Below, one piece after another: positions 45,092-57,900 of a stretch of DNA of 64,000 bases. The notes under the pieces are model-generated. The model ran no database searches. It had not been told where the DNA came from and saw nothing but the letters and a program-made list of their open reading frames with translations. The position numbers were made by a program, and so were the translations under genes. The stretch is from Knoxdaviesia capensis (taxonomy: Eukaryota > Ascomycota > Sordariomycetes > Microascales > Gondwanamycetaceae): assembly GCA_001510575.1 (NCBI GenBank), contig LNGK01000013.1, positions 124,001 through 188,000 on the forward strand. The letters run 5' to 3'. Numbering within the stretch: the first letter of the stretch is position 1; each line of letters starts with the position of its first letter.

Positions 45092-46950
45092 GGTTATAAG
45101 CCTAGCGCTCGTAGCTTTATACCTTACTATTTTCGTTTCGACCTACCCCCCCCCCTTAACTTACTTATTAATCCTACGGGAACCGAGAAAACTTCTATAG
45201 TCCCTCCCCCCCCCTGTTTTCGGATCCTAGAAGCCGTTTAACTCCTATAGCACTCTGATTTTTTACGTTCTAATAGAACGAGTTTTAGTAACTAATTCTA
45301 CCCCCCTTCCCCTACTAAGTTAGCCTTACTATTTACGATATTATATAACGAATAATATCCCCGATTAAGTCCTTAACTTCGAGGTAAAAGAGAGCCGAGC
45401 TTCTAGCTAATAATTACGAGGCTATCCTAGAACCTAAGGAAGAGACTCTTATATATATACTTAATACCCGTAACGTCTATTATCCTCCTATCCCCTAGGT
45501 ATAGTTTATAGAAGTAATAACCGAGATAGTTACTAAGAACTTAAGGGAAATTAAGAAGGATAGCGATAAGAAGTAGAACTAAATCGTAGATTTAGAGCGG
45601 TAGTAGGTATTAATTAAGAAGATCTTAGATATATAAGATAAAGTTTTATAGATAACTTAAGAAAACGAACGATAATATAGATCCTCTTTCTAATAGTAGG
45701 AATACTAGTTAGAAGACGAAGATAACGATAACTTAGATAAAGATAGGAACTATAGACGTTTAGCTATAAAGGTTAAGATAAAAGAGCTTAAGAACTACGC
45801 TATCCTTATTAATAAGACCCTAAAGCTAGCTAGTACTTCGGAATAGCTATAATAGTCTAAAGAGTTTAAGATTACCTTAAGCGCGCTAGGTATTACTATC
45901 GAATAACTCTAAGACCTTTAACCCCTAGTAAGCGCGTATATAGTACGTATAATAAAGGAATTAATCGCCCCTAAGATTTCCTCTATATTTAAGGATAAGG
46001 TAAATACTTATACCCTATTTAGAGTACTAAAGTAGAATTTCTAAGTAATTAGGGAATCGTAGATTAAAAATATTATAGTAGTTTTTAATTTCTAAACCGA
46101 ACCGAGAGAGGGAGTATATTAAATCCTAAATCGATTTATCTCTATAGTATATAAGGTAAGATTAGAAGGGCTCGTAATCCTAACTATCTTAACCGTAACG
46201 GGCGCCTACTATTATATTACCGCCCGCTACCCTAAGCTTAATAGAGACCTCTACGCTATCTTAAAGAGTTTTAATAAGGATATTAACGATAAGGCTACCC
46301 TTATTATAGCTATATCTAAATATATAGCTAAGAATATAAACTACGTTACGTATTAGCTATAATCTAGATATCCTCCTAACTAGAAGAAGGATAATAACGT
46401 AAAGAAACCTAACTACTATACCCCCCCCTCCCCTAAGCCTACCGCTAGTAGTATCCTTATCTAGAAGAAGAGTAATATTTAATACTATTAATATAGCTTA
46501 AAAGGTTATATTATAAGTAAGTACTAAGTAAAGGCGAATAATAAAGAGAAGACTTATAAGCTAAGAGCCGTAAATACTACGACTTCTACTAAGAAGCCTA
46601 CTAAGGGTAAAGGTAATAAGCCTCTAAAAGACGCTAAGCTAGAGGAGTTAACTACCCTCTATAGTACTACTTATACCGCTATAGACTAACGACCCTTTAA
46701 ACCCTACCCTATATACTATATCTATATAAATTAGATTTATAATATAGGTTTAGATTCCTATATTTTAAATAACTTATCTTAATTTAAGCGAGGATCCCTA
46801 AAGATTTTTACTAATTCGATTAAGTTAGGGAGCGGATTATTAGGAATTCGATATATTAGAATTATTTAACTCTAGATAAAGGACGGATCTAACTTTAGGA
46901 TTACTTATGATTCCTAGATATATAGTCTAAAGGACTAATAAATGAGTTAT
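44802..46950 (+). mobile_element. Second copia-type remnant, 5' part only
   Basis: After the right LTR-like arm, GGTTATAAGCCTAGCGCTCG at 45092-45111 is a primer-binding site of the same half-tRNA-Met type, with two changes expected from RIP (TG to TA, CA to TA). The internal region reads on the plus strand as a gag-like sequence with a decayed zinc knuckle at about 46480-46525 (YYxYSLKGYIISKY, with Y for C and H). A protease-like start follows at about 46740-46800 (ILDS, then LSxFKRGSLKIF). No integrase, RT or 3' LTR could be followed. The right border, near 46950, is approximate. Confidence 0.6.
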
Positions 46951-47450
46951 AATTATAAGACACGTATAGAGAAATATATATAAAGGGAAGCTTAAATTTT
47001 TTCTATCTTAAGATATTTCCTATAAAAGCGCGGTAGATATCTACCTTTTATAGGTCTTTTACTAGCTCTTTAAGGTATTTATATATATATAGATATATAC
47101 CTAAATACTTACCGCTAGGTAGTATCTACGTATATTAGTATACGTTTATACGTAATTATAATATACTCCGACCTATTAGGGATCTATAAGATCCCCTTTC
47201 TTAACTAGATCGTCCGCGATCTACCTTTAACTAGTAAAGGATATTAAAAGGACTTCCCTTTATATAATTTTATACTCGTATTACGAGCGGTTTTTAACTA
47301 TTTTTATATTTTTCTAGGGGTCCTCTTTTTTTTATCCTTTTCGACTTTTCTAAGCGTATAGAAAGAAATATAATATAAAGCGAGTCTAAATAGCGGTTAG
47401 ATAGGAATAATAATAGTAATCGATAGGAAAATAGGTATCTAATATAATAA
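46951..47450. other. RIP-damaged repeat, not assigned
   Basis: TA-rich, CA/TG-poor sequence between the copia remnant and the gypsy remnant. It may be an LTR of the latter, but no partner copy was found near 54.7 kb. Confidence 0.4.
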
Positions 47451-50400
47451 AGGGGAACTTCCTATTTATAGCGTTTCGGGTAGCTATAGGTACCGTTTTA
47501 TCCGTCTAACGACGTAAATACCTTAGTATTAGATAGTATTAGGAGGGATTAAGAATACTACGACGCCTAATTAGATAGTAACGGCCTATACTATACTATA
47601 TAGGTAGCGATTACGTAACTCGTCTACCTATTATTAGTTAATATAGGCGGGCGCTACGCTAGGGAATTAGGCTATAAAGGTAACGGGGACCGGGGCGTTA
47701 AGGAAAGGGGGTACTATTACGATAGCGGTAGCTACTATTAACGCGGCTATTAACGTAAATACCGGTATTATAGGTATAACGGCGGCTCTACCGGCTAGTA
47801 TTAGTACGGTAATAGCTAGTATAACGGGTACTACTACTAGCGGGGCTACCGTAGGTACCGGCGGGGGTCCTCCCTTAATAATATTAATTTCGGCGCCCTC
47901 GGTAGCCGAAAAGAGAGGTAATAGGTATACCGAGGTCGGGGCTAGCGCTAAAGCTATACGCCGTAGGCGTATAATAGTTAGTTAAATAGGTACGAGGTAT
48001 CCCTTAAAGGTATATTAGATAGCTACTATATTAATAAAACGGTTTATATTATTAAATTCCGCGCTATTTAACTTCCGATTAATAGCCGTAGAGTCCCTAT
48101 TATAGACGAATATATATTTAGCTACGGCGATATCCCGTAACGCTTAGGTTTACGTACTTAGCGTATTAATCTAGTTCTTATTAGTATCTATAAAGGCGTC
48201 TATTTCCGCCGATATATTACTAAGTACCTAGTAATTAGCTTAATAGTTATAGTATTCGGTATAAGTATTCTATATAACGTTATTAATAACGTATCGGTAG
48301 TAAAGAATACTTAGGTATTCGATACGTCTTAGTACGTATCGGGTATATAGAATTAGCTTAACGGCTCCGATTATAGCGGTAACGCGCGGTACGTTCGCGG
48401 CGGGAGTAGCGGTAGGGGGATTATTAGCTATAGGGGGTAATAGAGTATTATTAACGTTATTATTATTACTATTAGTAAGCTATTAAGAGATATTATTATC
48501 GTTTATAGTATAAATAGTAGGCTTAGTAAGTAAAATAACTATTAGTAGTACTAGTAATAGGAAGGATAGGTAGGAAAGAGATAGTAGTAATAAAAGAGAT
48601 AAAGAATTATTTAATTCTAAATCGTTTATAGCTAGAGATCGCTAGCTTCTTATGCTTCTTCGTTAGTCGTATAACTATTCGTTTCTTTATTTATTATAAA
48701 TAAGAAAGAATTTAGCTTTTTATCGTAAAAGGTAAGGTTATTACGGCGTTTATTATACTATAGTAGTCTTTCTATTAGCTAATATAGTCCTAATAGCTAT
48801 TAAACTAAGTAGTTACTAAGAAAAGCGGGTCCCGGGGGATAGAAGGGATAGCTAGATAAAGGACGTTTAGGTTAGTCGTAGTATTTAGAATACCGTACTA
48901 TAGCGGTATTATACTATTTAGTATTAGATAGCATAATTAGTACCTCCTTCCCCTCCCTTTATCGTATAAATATAGGAAAGTATAATAGTTAGCTACGTAA
49001 ATATAGGTAGCTAGCGTAAAGCGCGGGAATTAGGAATAAAGAAAGGAAGAAAGAAAAAAATAGTATATAGGCGTAGCGGTAAGTCTAGAGCGTTCTATTA
49101 ATTATTAATATAGTAAAATAAGTTAAAAGTAGGGAAATACGCGGGAAAAAATCGGAAAAAGCATATAAAAAGCGGAATATTAGCGGTAATAGCGGTAAAA
49201 TAAAAAAAGAATAATAAAAGAAAAATTCTAAAAAAGGAAAATAGTATAGCTTAATAGTAAGGCGTAACTAAAATAAAAATAAAATAAAGGAAATTAGGAT
49301 ATAAATAGAATTAGGATATAAATAGGGGATAACTATAGAACGAATATTATAAAGGAAAAGTAAAGTAATAGATAAAAAATAAAAAAAGAAAGGAATAGTA
49401 TAAGGTAAGGTAACTATTTACCGATAGACGATAGACGCTTACGATCTAGCTCAAGTAGGCGACGACTAATATACTAAAGGCTACGAATAAGCTAGCTATC
49501 CTTAACGTACGCTAGGAATAGGTTAAACCTATTATAGCGTTTATCGAGCCGATAACCGCCTAGTAACTCTAGAGTATAGGTATTACCCTAGTAAACGTTA
49601 ATAATAAGCTACGGTCCGTTATAGAATAGCTCGTATTTATATTTTTATAGTCGATATCGTAACGTCTAATCGCCTTTATTAAAAATACGATACGTAGCCT
49701 TATCGTTCTATAATATAATATAGATATATATTCGGTATACCTTTACGGAGTTAGATACTAGGCGAACGGTCTTAAATAACTATCTTTCACGAGCTAAATC
49801 TTACTAGGAGGCGATAACTTTATCTATAGTAGGCTCTCGCTTATACGGCGTAGTAATATAGGTAGCGCTATTATAGGGCTCGGTATTAAAAAGTAGGTAA
49901 TACGGGGAAAAGCTACTTATTTATAGTCTATTTAGGTAGATACGTATAGCTTTAGGAATAATTATTAGCTAATCGATATCTTCTCGGTTTTTAGTATTAA
50001 CGCTAGCTAGATAGCTAGCGATATACTTAATTTACTTATTAAAGCGCTTAACTCGGCTATTCGTCTATAAATAATATATCGTTATATAATACTATTATAT
50101 AGGGGGGTTATAATTAGCGAGGAGGGTCCTAAATTTATTAGAGTTAAAGGGGGTATTATTATTAGTAATAATCTTAACTAGCGGTCCGAATACTATATAA
50201 ATACGTATTACTAGTAACTTTATAGTAGCTAAGGTGCTATTATAAGGGTTTATAGCTACTATAACGTAACCGGTAGCGTACTTAACTACCGTTAATAACT
50301 ATATCCGTTTACTATTAATAATAAAACGGCTAGTAAAGTCTATTCCCTAACGTACTAATAGTCGTATAGTTAGTATCGGTTATAGCGATTCCGTTACTTT

Positions 50401-53400
50401 AGGGGGCTTTTATAGTAATTAATATTCTATATACTATTAAACGGCCTTATTCGTAGCTAAAATTAAATCGGGATACTATACTCGTTTAGCTAATAGCGTA
50501 TATAGGGTATTAACGCGTATATAGCCTTCTAACTTATAGACCTTAATAGCTTCTAAAATAGAGGCCTCGTACGTTAGTATCTTTATTAGGATACGGTTAA
50601 TAACGGTATATACTTCGCCGTAAAAGATAGCGAAATAGTCCTAAACGAAGGTCGAAGGGATACGATAAGGGAGTAGATAGCTATTCTCTAGGTAGTTAAT
50701 AATATCCTAGATATCGTGCTATCTAAGGTTATCTAACTTCTTAATATTAGGGGCGATTAGTATATCGCTCGTAAGTTATTTAGTATTTATAGTATTATTT
50801 AGAGGCTATTTAGCGTCGTTTTACGGTAGTCGCGCCGGTAGACGTATCTTAAAACGTTAGTTTAGTAGCCTAGGGGTCTCGTTATTAGTAGTAGTAGTAG
50901 GAAAGGCGTTAGTTAACGTATTATTATCGTTCGTTTCATACCCTTCCTCCTTATTTATTACGAGCGCTATATCTATACGTAGCCGTAATAACTAATTAGC
51001 TAAAATATTAGCCTTTCTAGATCGGTAGTAGATACGTACGCTATAGTATACGATTATATCGAGAAATCGTAATATTCTAGCTAGCTACTCCTACTTAGTA
51101 GTAAAAAGGCGTAGGGTTTTATAATCGGTAATAATAGTAATCTCGGCGGCCTCTAGCTAGCTCCTCTAATACTATAATAATATAATAACGGCTAGTATTT
51201 CTCTCTCCTAAGTACTATATCGCTACTAGGTCTTTAATAAAACGGCGCTAAAGTACGTAACTAAGCGTAAAACGCTACGTTTATTATTAGAATTACGCTA
51301 TAGTTAGAATAACGTAGTACCGATAGTATAATTAGAAACGTCGGTCTCGAGTACCGATAGGAGTATATAGTCGTAGTTACGTAACTCTAGGAGGGAGGCT
51401 ATAGTATCGTAAATATTACGCTAGGCTTATAATAACTCGTTATCTAGCTATACTTATACGCCTTTAGGCTTATCTACTCTAGTATACTTATAGAGTAGAC
51501 GCGCTTTATATGCGAAGTAAGGGATAAAGCGGCGTAAATAGCTAGCGGTATTTAAAAAGCTACGGATCTCGGTAGTAATAGTAGGCGCTAGTCTTTCGCG
51601 GACGGTAGCTACTTTCTTAGGGTTAGGACGAATACTATAGATAGAGATAATTATTCCTAAGAACTTACTTTCTTTAACGAACTATTTATACTTCTTAAGG
51701 TTTAATAATAGTCGATAGCGGCTTAATTAGTATAGAATAGTAACTATTCTCTTAGCTAATTCTATTATTATCTTACCTTAAATATAAATATTATCTAAAA
51801 GGCCTATAGTAAAGGTACGTACTAGCTTAAGGACCTTATTTATAAAACGTTAGAAGGTTATAGGTACGTTTATAAGGCTAAATAATATATAAAGCTATTC
51901 GTATTATCTAAATAGCGTAGAAAACGCTATCTTTAGTATTACCTTAGGGTCTATAACTATCTATTAGAAGCTATCTTCTAAGTTGAGAAAGGTATAGAAT
52001 CGGTATCTGGTAGCCTATTAGAGGGAATCCTCGATATTTAGTAATAGATAGGCTACCTTTTACGTAACTTCGTTTAACGTATAGTAGTTAATTACGAAAC
52101 GGTATCTAAGCCGGTTATTACTAGGGAGGGGCTTCTTAGGTAGTAATAATATAGGTATAGACTATAAGGAGTTAATAGTATATCGAATAATACTAAGTAA
52201 GAGTAGTTTATTAGTAAATTCCTTTATAATTTTACGTTAGTAGGGGCTATAGCGGCGTAGGGGGAGAGATCTAGGTTTAATATCGGCGGTCTTAATATTA
52301 TACTAAGTATAGGCTTTTACGTCTAGTCTAGTATCGAAATACCGTAGAATAAAGATAAAGGTATTATTATTAAAGGCCTTTCGTATAATTATTAAGGCTT
52401 CGGTATTTACTTTCTTTTATTAGTTTTCTATAATAATACGGGTACTATAAATAGCATCGCGTTTTATACGCTCTTTCGTAAGTAATAGTTACTTCTTATA
52501 TTTAGGTAATAGCTCTTTATTAAATTTAATAGTTACTTAGTTAGTATTCGCTATTCTAGGAAACGTTTATCGGGGTAAAAGAGTACTATTATACTATTAC
52601 TTAGCGAGGTATATAATAAAGGGAAACGATTTAGAGGTAATATAGGAGAGGGTATAGGTATTAGGGTCTACGGGGGAAATACTATAAATATATATCGATA
52701 GAAGTAAAGGGAGGTTCCTATCGTAGAAAAAGGTAAGAGTATCGTAAAAAGGGGTAATATTATCGTAGGAAGAAGTAATATTTATTAGACTAGTATCGGT
52801 AATAGAGGTAGTATAGGTAATAGCGATATTATCTCGTCTCTAGGGAGGGTAGAAATATAGAATAACGGGGGAATCGCGTAGGAGGGTAAGCTTTATCGTA
52901 TTATTAATATTAGTATAACCGAGCTTCGTAGCTCCGCTTTAGCTAATAGTTAGGTCTATAAGGTAGGTACCGTTAGTAATAATACTAGCTACTATAGAAA
53001 TAACCTTAGATAATCCGTTAATAATCGTTAATCGGAAAGAAATAACGATATCGTTAATAATAGCGAAGCTACTATTACTACCTAGGCCGCTAAGGCGTAG
53101 AGGGTTAGCGGATCGGTATAGTACTAAATAGCGATAGGCGTACGATTTAGAGACGAATACGCTAGCTATTCCGGTATTAATAAATACTATAAGCGGCGTT
53201 TATTAATTATTCATTAGTAAACTAATATAGAAGCGGTATCGTTCACGGTATCCTTCGCGTCGTAGCTATTTTATTAGTATCTTATTAATTAATATCGATT
53301 CCTTAGCTAAAGGAGTCGTAAATAGTATAGAATAGTAAATAACGTTAGCGAAATAGTTATTATCTACGTCTAAGCCCGTAGCTTCTAAGAGGGGAGATCC

Positions 53401-54720
53401 TTTAGGAGATAAGTCTTCTTTCTATATAGGATATATACTATAAATAACGGGCTTCTTATCCCCTCTCCTATTATTCCGCTATCCTTTATCCGTTATTAGT
53501 CTATCTTTATTCCTAGAGGGGTAGGGAGTAGGGGAACGGTATATCTTTTAGTCGTAAGACGGTCTTCGTAAATAGTTACGGTCGTAAGAGGTATTTCGAG
53601 AATAGTTATAAGGCTCGTAGGAATAACTATAATTATCTATCGTTTAGCCTCGATTTATTATAAAACGCGTATTCTAGCGCGCCTTTTAACGTCGATCGTT
53701 ATTCTTAGTATATAGCTCTATATATTCGCGAACCTAATAACCTATCTTTCTATACTAGAAACACGTAGATTTATCTTTATCTTTATCTTACGTAATATAA
53801 TTAAGTACTTCTTTACGGGTTCTAAATTATAGCGTTTCTCCTTCCTCCTCGGTCTTTAGCGTATTATTTAGCTAAGCGGCGTATAATTATCTAGTCTTTA
53901 ATAAGTAGTAAGTAGTATTAACTATAGTACGGATACTAGAGTTAGGGGTTATATCCTACTATATCTTATACTATAAGTCCGTAATATTATAACGTAGAAT
54001 ATCCTCTACTATACGTCGAATATAGTATGTTTTAAGTAAGTTATTAGTAGAATTCTATACTATTTTAGCTAAGAGTTCGATAGCTTTATATTCGGACTTA
54101 TTTTAATAATTAAACGCGAGAGCTATAAATATACGTAAAAGGGTAGATATTAATATACGACTAGAGATAAATATTAGTATAGATTCTATTAATATAGGCT
54201 ATAGTATATCGGTATACCGTTAAATAAAATACTAAAAGGGTATAAATTCGCTTCTAATTACTAGTAGTATTCGGGACGTCTAATATATATACGGAATTAT
54301 AGATTTATATAAGTAGGTCTAAATACGTACTAATTATACTATAACTATATAGTCTACCTTACTTAAATAGTCGCTTTATAGCTAACTAATAGCTTTTTTA
54401 CCGTTTTTCTTACGATCTTCTCTATTACTAATATCTAATAGGAGTATTAGCTCTAGGAACGTCGCTTAGAGGTATTAATACTACCTAATAGCGTACTTAT
54501 CGTTTATTAGAGGTATATTTTACTTTATTAGACTACTTTCGATAGCTAAATTCCTATTTACTAAACGAGGGCCTAGGAATCGTCCTTTAATAGTAAGCTA
54601 TAATAGTAGTATAAAGCTATTAATACTAATATCGGTAAACGGTTTACTATTAGGTCCTAGATATAGTTTCGCTTAAAATATTACTTTAGGGGTTATCGTT
54701 TATAAGGGTATTTACTAGAA
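47450..54720 (-). mobile_element. Ty3/gypsy-type retrotransposon remnant, RIP-damaged
   Basis: Reading on the minus strand from right to left: a gag-like segment; a zinc knuckle at about 53775-53715 (CF.YRKIGY.VREYIEL, with C/H partly turned to Y); reverse transcriptase at about 52130-51780 (YRFVINYYTLNE, FSTLFRxYE, NVPITFxRFINKVL, then the strand leading to the catalytic aspartates); the connection segment FLNTASYLRRFIPYFA near 51580-51530; RNase H near 51352-51313 (LETDVSNYTIGTTLF); and an integrase core near 50195-50110 (VFGPLVKIITNNNTPF, where N replaces the expected D by G-to-A change). The order RT, RNase H, integrase is that of gypsy. The borders are approximate, no LTR pair was identified, and many stop codons make it inert. 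Confidence 0.75.
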
Positions 54721-54826
54721 TAGTATAGCACCCATTCTATAGCGTCCAGGGCCCCCCCGCCCATATAAAAATTTACCCGGCCTAGCTATTTTAACTAGCT
54801 ATTTCGAGCGAACGGGCTAGGGCCCC

Positions 54827-54974
54827 CCGTCTAGGGCCCTACTAATTCGCTCGAAATAGTAAGTATCCTTCTAGCTATAGGGTATACTAGTATAGCTAAA
54901 CCGTCTAGGGCCCTACTAATTCGCTCGAAATAGCAAGCATCGTTCTAGCTATAGGGCATACTAGTATAGCTAAA
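54827..54974. repeat. Two direct copies of a 74-bp unit
   Basis: Both copies start CCGTCTAGGGCCCTACTAAT, at 54827 and 54901. They differ mainly by C/T (AAGTATCCTTC against AAGCATCGTTC, GGTATAC against GGCATAC). They sit between the gypsy remnant and the minisatellite and share its TTCGCTCGAAATAG theme. Confidence 0.85.
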
Positions 54975-57900
54975 TATACGGGCTCGTTCGAGAGAAATAG
55001 CTAGTAGAAATAGCTAGTATAGCTATATATACGGGCTTATTTAAGTAAACTAGCTAGTAGAAATAGCTAGTACTAGCTCATTCGAGTAAACTAGCTAGTA
55101 GAAATAGCTAGTACCGGCTCATTCGAGTAAACTAGCTAGTAGAAACAGCTAGTGCTGGCTCGTTCGAGCGAAACAGCCAGTAGAAACAGCTAGTATAGCT
55201 ACATATGCGGGCTCATTCAAGTAAACCAGCTAGTAGAAACAGCTAGTGCTAGCTTATTCGAGTGAACTAGCTAGTAGAAACAGCTAGTGTAGCTACATAT
55301 GCGGGCTTATTCGAGTGAACTAGCTAGTAGAAATAGCTAGTGCTAGCTCGTTTAAGTAAAATAGCTAATAGAAATAGCTAATATAGCTACACATACGGGC
55401 TTATTAGAGTAAACCAGCTAGTAGAAATAGCTAGAGTAGCTATATATATAGGCTCGTTTAAATAAAATAGCTAGTAGAAATAGCTAATATAACTATATAT
55501 ACGGGCTTATTCGAGTAAACTAGCTAGTAGAAATAGCTAGTGCTAGCTCGTTCGAATAAACTAGCTAGTAGAAATAGTTAGTATAGCTACATATACGGGC
55601 TCATTCGAGTGAACTAGCTAGTAGAAATAGCTAGTGCTAGCTCGTTCGAGTGAACTAGCTAGTGGAAATAGCTAGTGTAGCTGTATATACGGGCTTATTC
55701 GAGTAAACTAGCTAGTAGAAATAGCTAGTACTAGCTCGTTTAAGTAAAATAGCTAGTAGAAATAGCTAGTATAGCTATATATACGGGCTTATTAGAGTAA
55801 ACTAGCTAGTAGAAATAGCTAGAGTAGCTATATATACGGGCTCGTTTAAATAAAATAGCTAATAGAAATAGCTAGTATAACTATATATACGGGCTCATTC
55901 GAGTGAACTAGCTAGTAGAAATAGCTAGTGCCGGCTTATTCGAGTGAACTAGCTAGTGGAAATAGCTAGTGCTAGCTCGTTCGAGCGAAATAGCTAGTAG
56001 AAATAGCTAGTGTGGCTACACATGCGGGCTCATTCGAGTAAACCAGCTAATAGAAACAGCTAGTGGAAATAGCTAGTGTAGCTACATATGCGGGCTCATT
56101 CGAGTGAACTAGCTAGTGGAAATAGCTAGTACTAGCTCGTTTAAGCGAAATAGCTAGTAGAAATAGCTAGTAGAAATAGCTAGTGTGGCTGCATATGCGG
56201 GCTCGTTTAAGTGAAATAGCTAGTAGAAATAGCTAGTGCTAGCTCGTTTAAATAAACTAGCTAGTGGAAATAGCTAGTGTGGCTGCATATGCGGGCTCAT
56301 TCGAGTGAACTAGCTAGTAGAAATAGCTAGTGCTGGCTCGTTCGAGCGAAATAGCTAGCGGAAATAGCTAGTGTGGCTATATATACGGGCTTATTCGAGT
56401 GAACTAGCTAGTAGAAATAGCTAGTGCTGGCTCGTTCGAGTGAAATAGCTAGTGGAAATAGCTAGTGTGGCTGTATATACGGGCTTATTCGAGTAAACTA
56501 GCTAGTAGAAACTACTAGTGCTAGCTCGTTCGAGCGAAATAGCTAGTAGAAATAGCTAGTACTAGCTTATTCGAGTAAACTAGCTAGTAGAAATAGCTAG
56601 TGCTAGCTTATTCGAGTAAACTAGCTAGTAGAAATAGCTAGTACTAGCTCATTCGAGTGAACTAGCTAGTAGAAATAGCTAGTACTAGCTTATTCGAGTG
56701 AACTAGCTAGTGGAAATAGCTAGTGCTAGCTCGTTCGAGCGAAATAGCTAGTAGAAATAGCCGGTACTAGCTTATTTAAGTGAACTAGCTAGTAGAAATA
56801 GCTAGTACTAGCTCATTCGAGTGAACTAGCTAGTAGAAATAGCTAGTACTAGCTTATTCGAGTAAACTAGCTAGTAGAAATAGCTAGTGCTAGCTTATTT
56901 AAGTGAACTAGCTAGTAGAAATAGCTAGTGCTAGCTTATTCGAGTGAACTAGCTAGTAGAAATAGCTAGTGCTAGCTTATTCAAGCGAAATAGCTAGTAG
57001 AAATAGCTAGTACTAGCTTATTTAAGTAAACTAGCTAGTAGAAATAGCTAGTACTAGCTTATTCGAGTGAACTAGCTAGTAGAAATAGCTAGTGCTAGCT
57101 TATTCGAGTAAACTAGCTAGTGGAAATAGCTAGTATAGCTATATATACGGGCTTATTCGAGTAAACTAGCTAGTAGAAATAGCTAGTACTAGCTCGTTTA
57201 AGTAAAATAGCTAGTAGAAATAGCTAGTATAGCTATATATACGGGCTTATTAGAGTAAACTAGCTAGTAGAAATAGCTAGAGTAGCTATATATATAGGCT
57301 CGTTTAAATAAAATAGCTAGTAGAAATAGCTAGTATAATTATATATATAGGCTTATTCGAGTAAACTAGCTAGTAGAAATAGCTAGTACCGGCTTATTCG
57401 AGTAAACTAGCTAGTAGAAATAGCTAGTATAGCTATATATACGGGCTCGTTCGTATAAACTAGCTAGTAGAAATAGCTAGTACTAGCTTATTCGAGTGAA
57501 CTAGCTAGTGGAAATAGCTAGTGCTAGCTCGTTCGAGCGAAATAGCTAGTAGAAATAGCTAGTGCTAGCTTATTCGAGTGAACCAGCTAGTAGAAATAGC
57601 TAGTACTAGCTTATTCGAGTAAACTAGCTAGTAGAAATAGCTAGTATAGCTATATATACGGGCTTATTCGAGTGAACTAGCTAGTAGAAATAGCTAGTAC
57701 TAGCTCGTTTAAGTAAAATAGCTAGTAGAAATAGCTAGTATAGCTATATATACGGGCTTATTAGAGTAAACTAGCTAGTAGAAATAGCTAGAGTAGCTAT
57801 ATATACGGGCTCGTTTAAATAAAATAGCTAGTAGAAATAGCTAGTATAACTATATATACGGGCTTATTCGAGTAAACTAGCTAGTAGAAATAGCTAGTAC

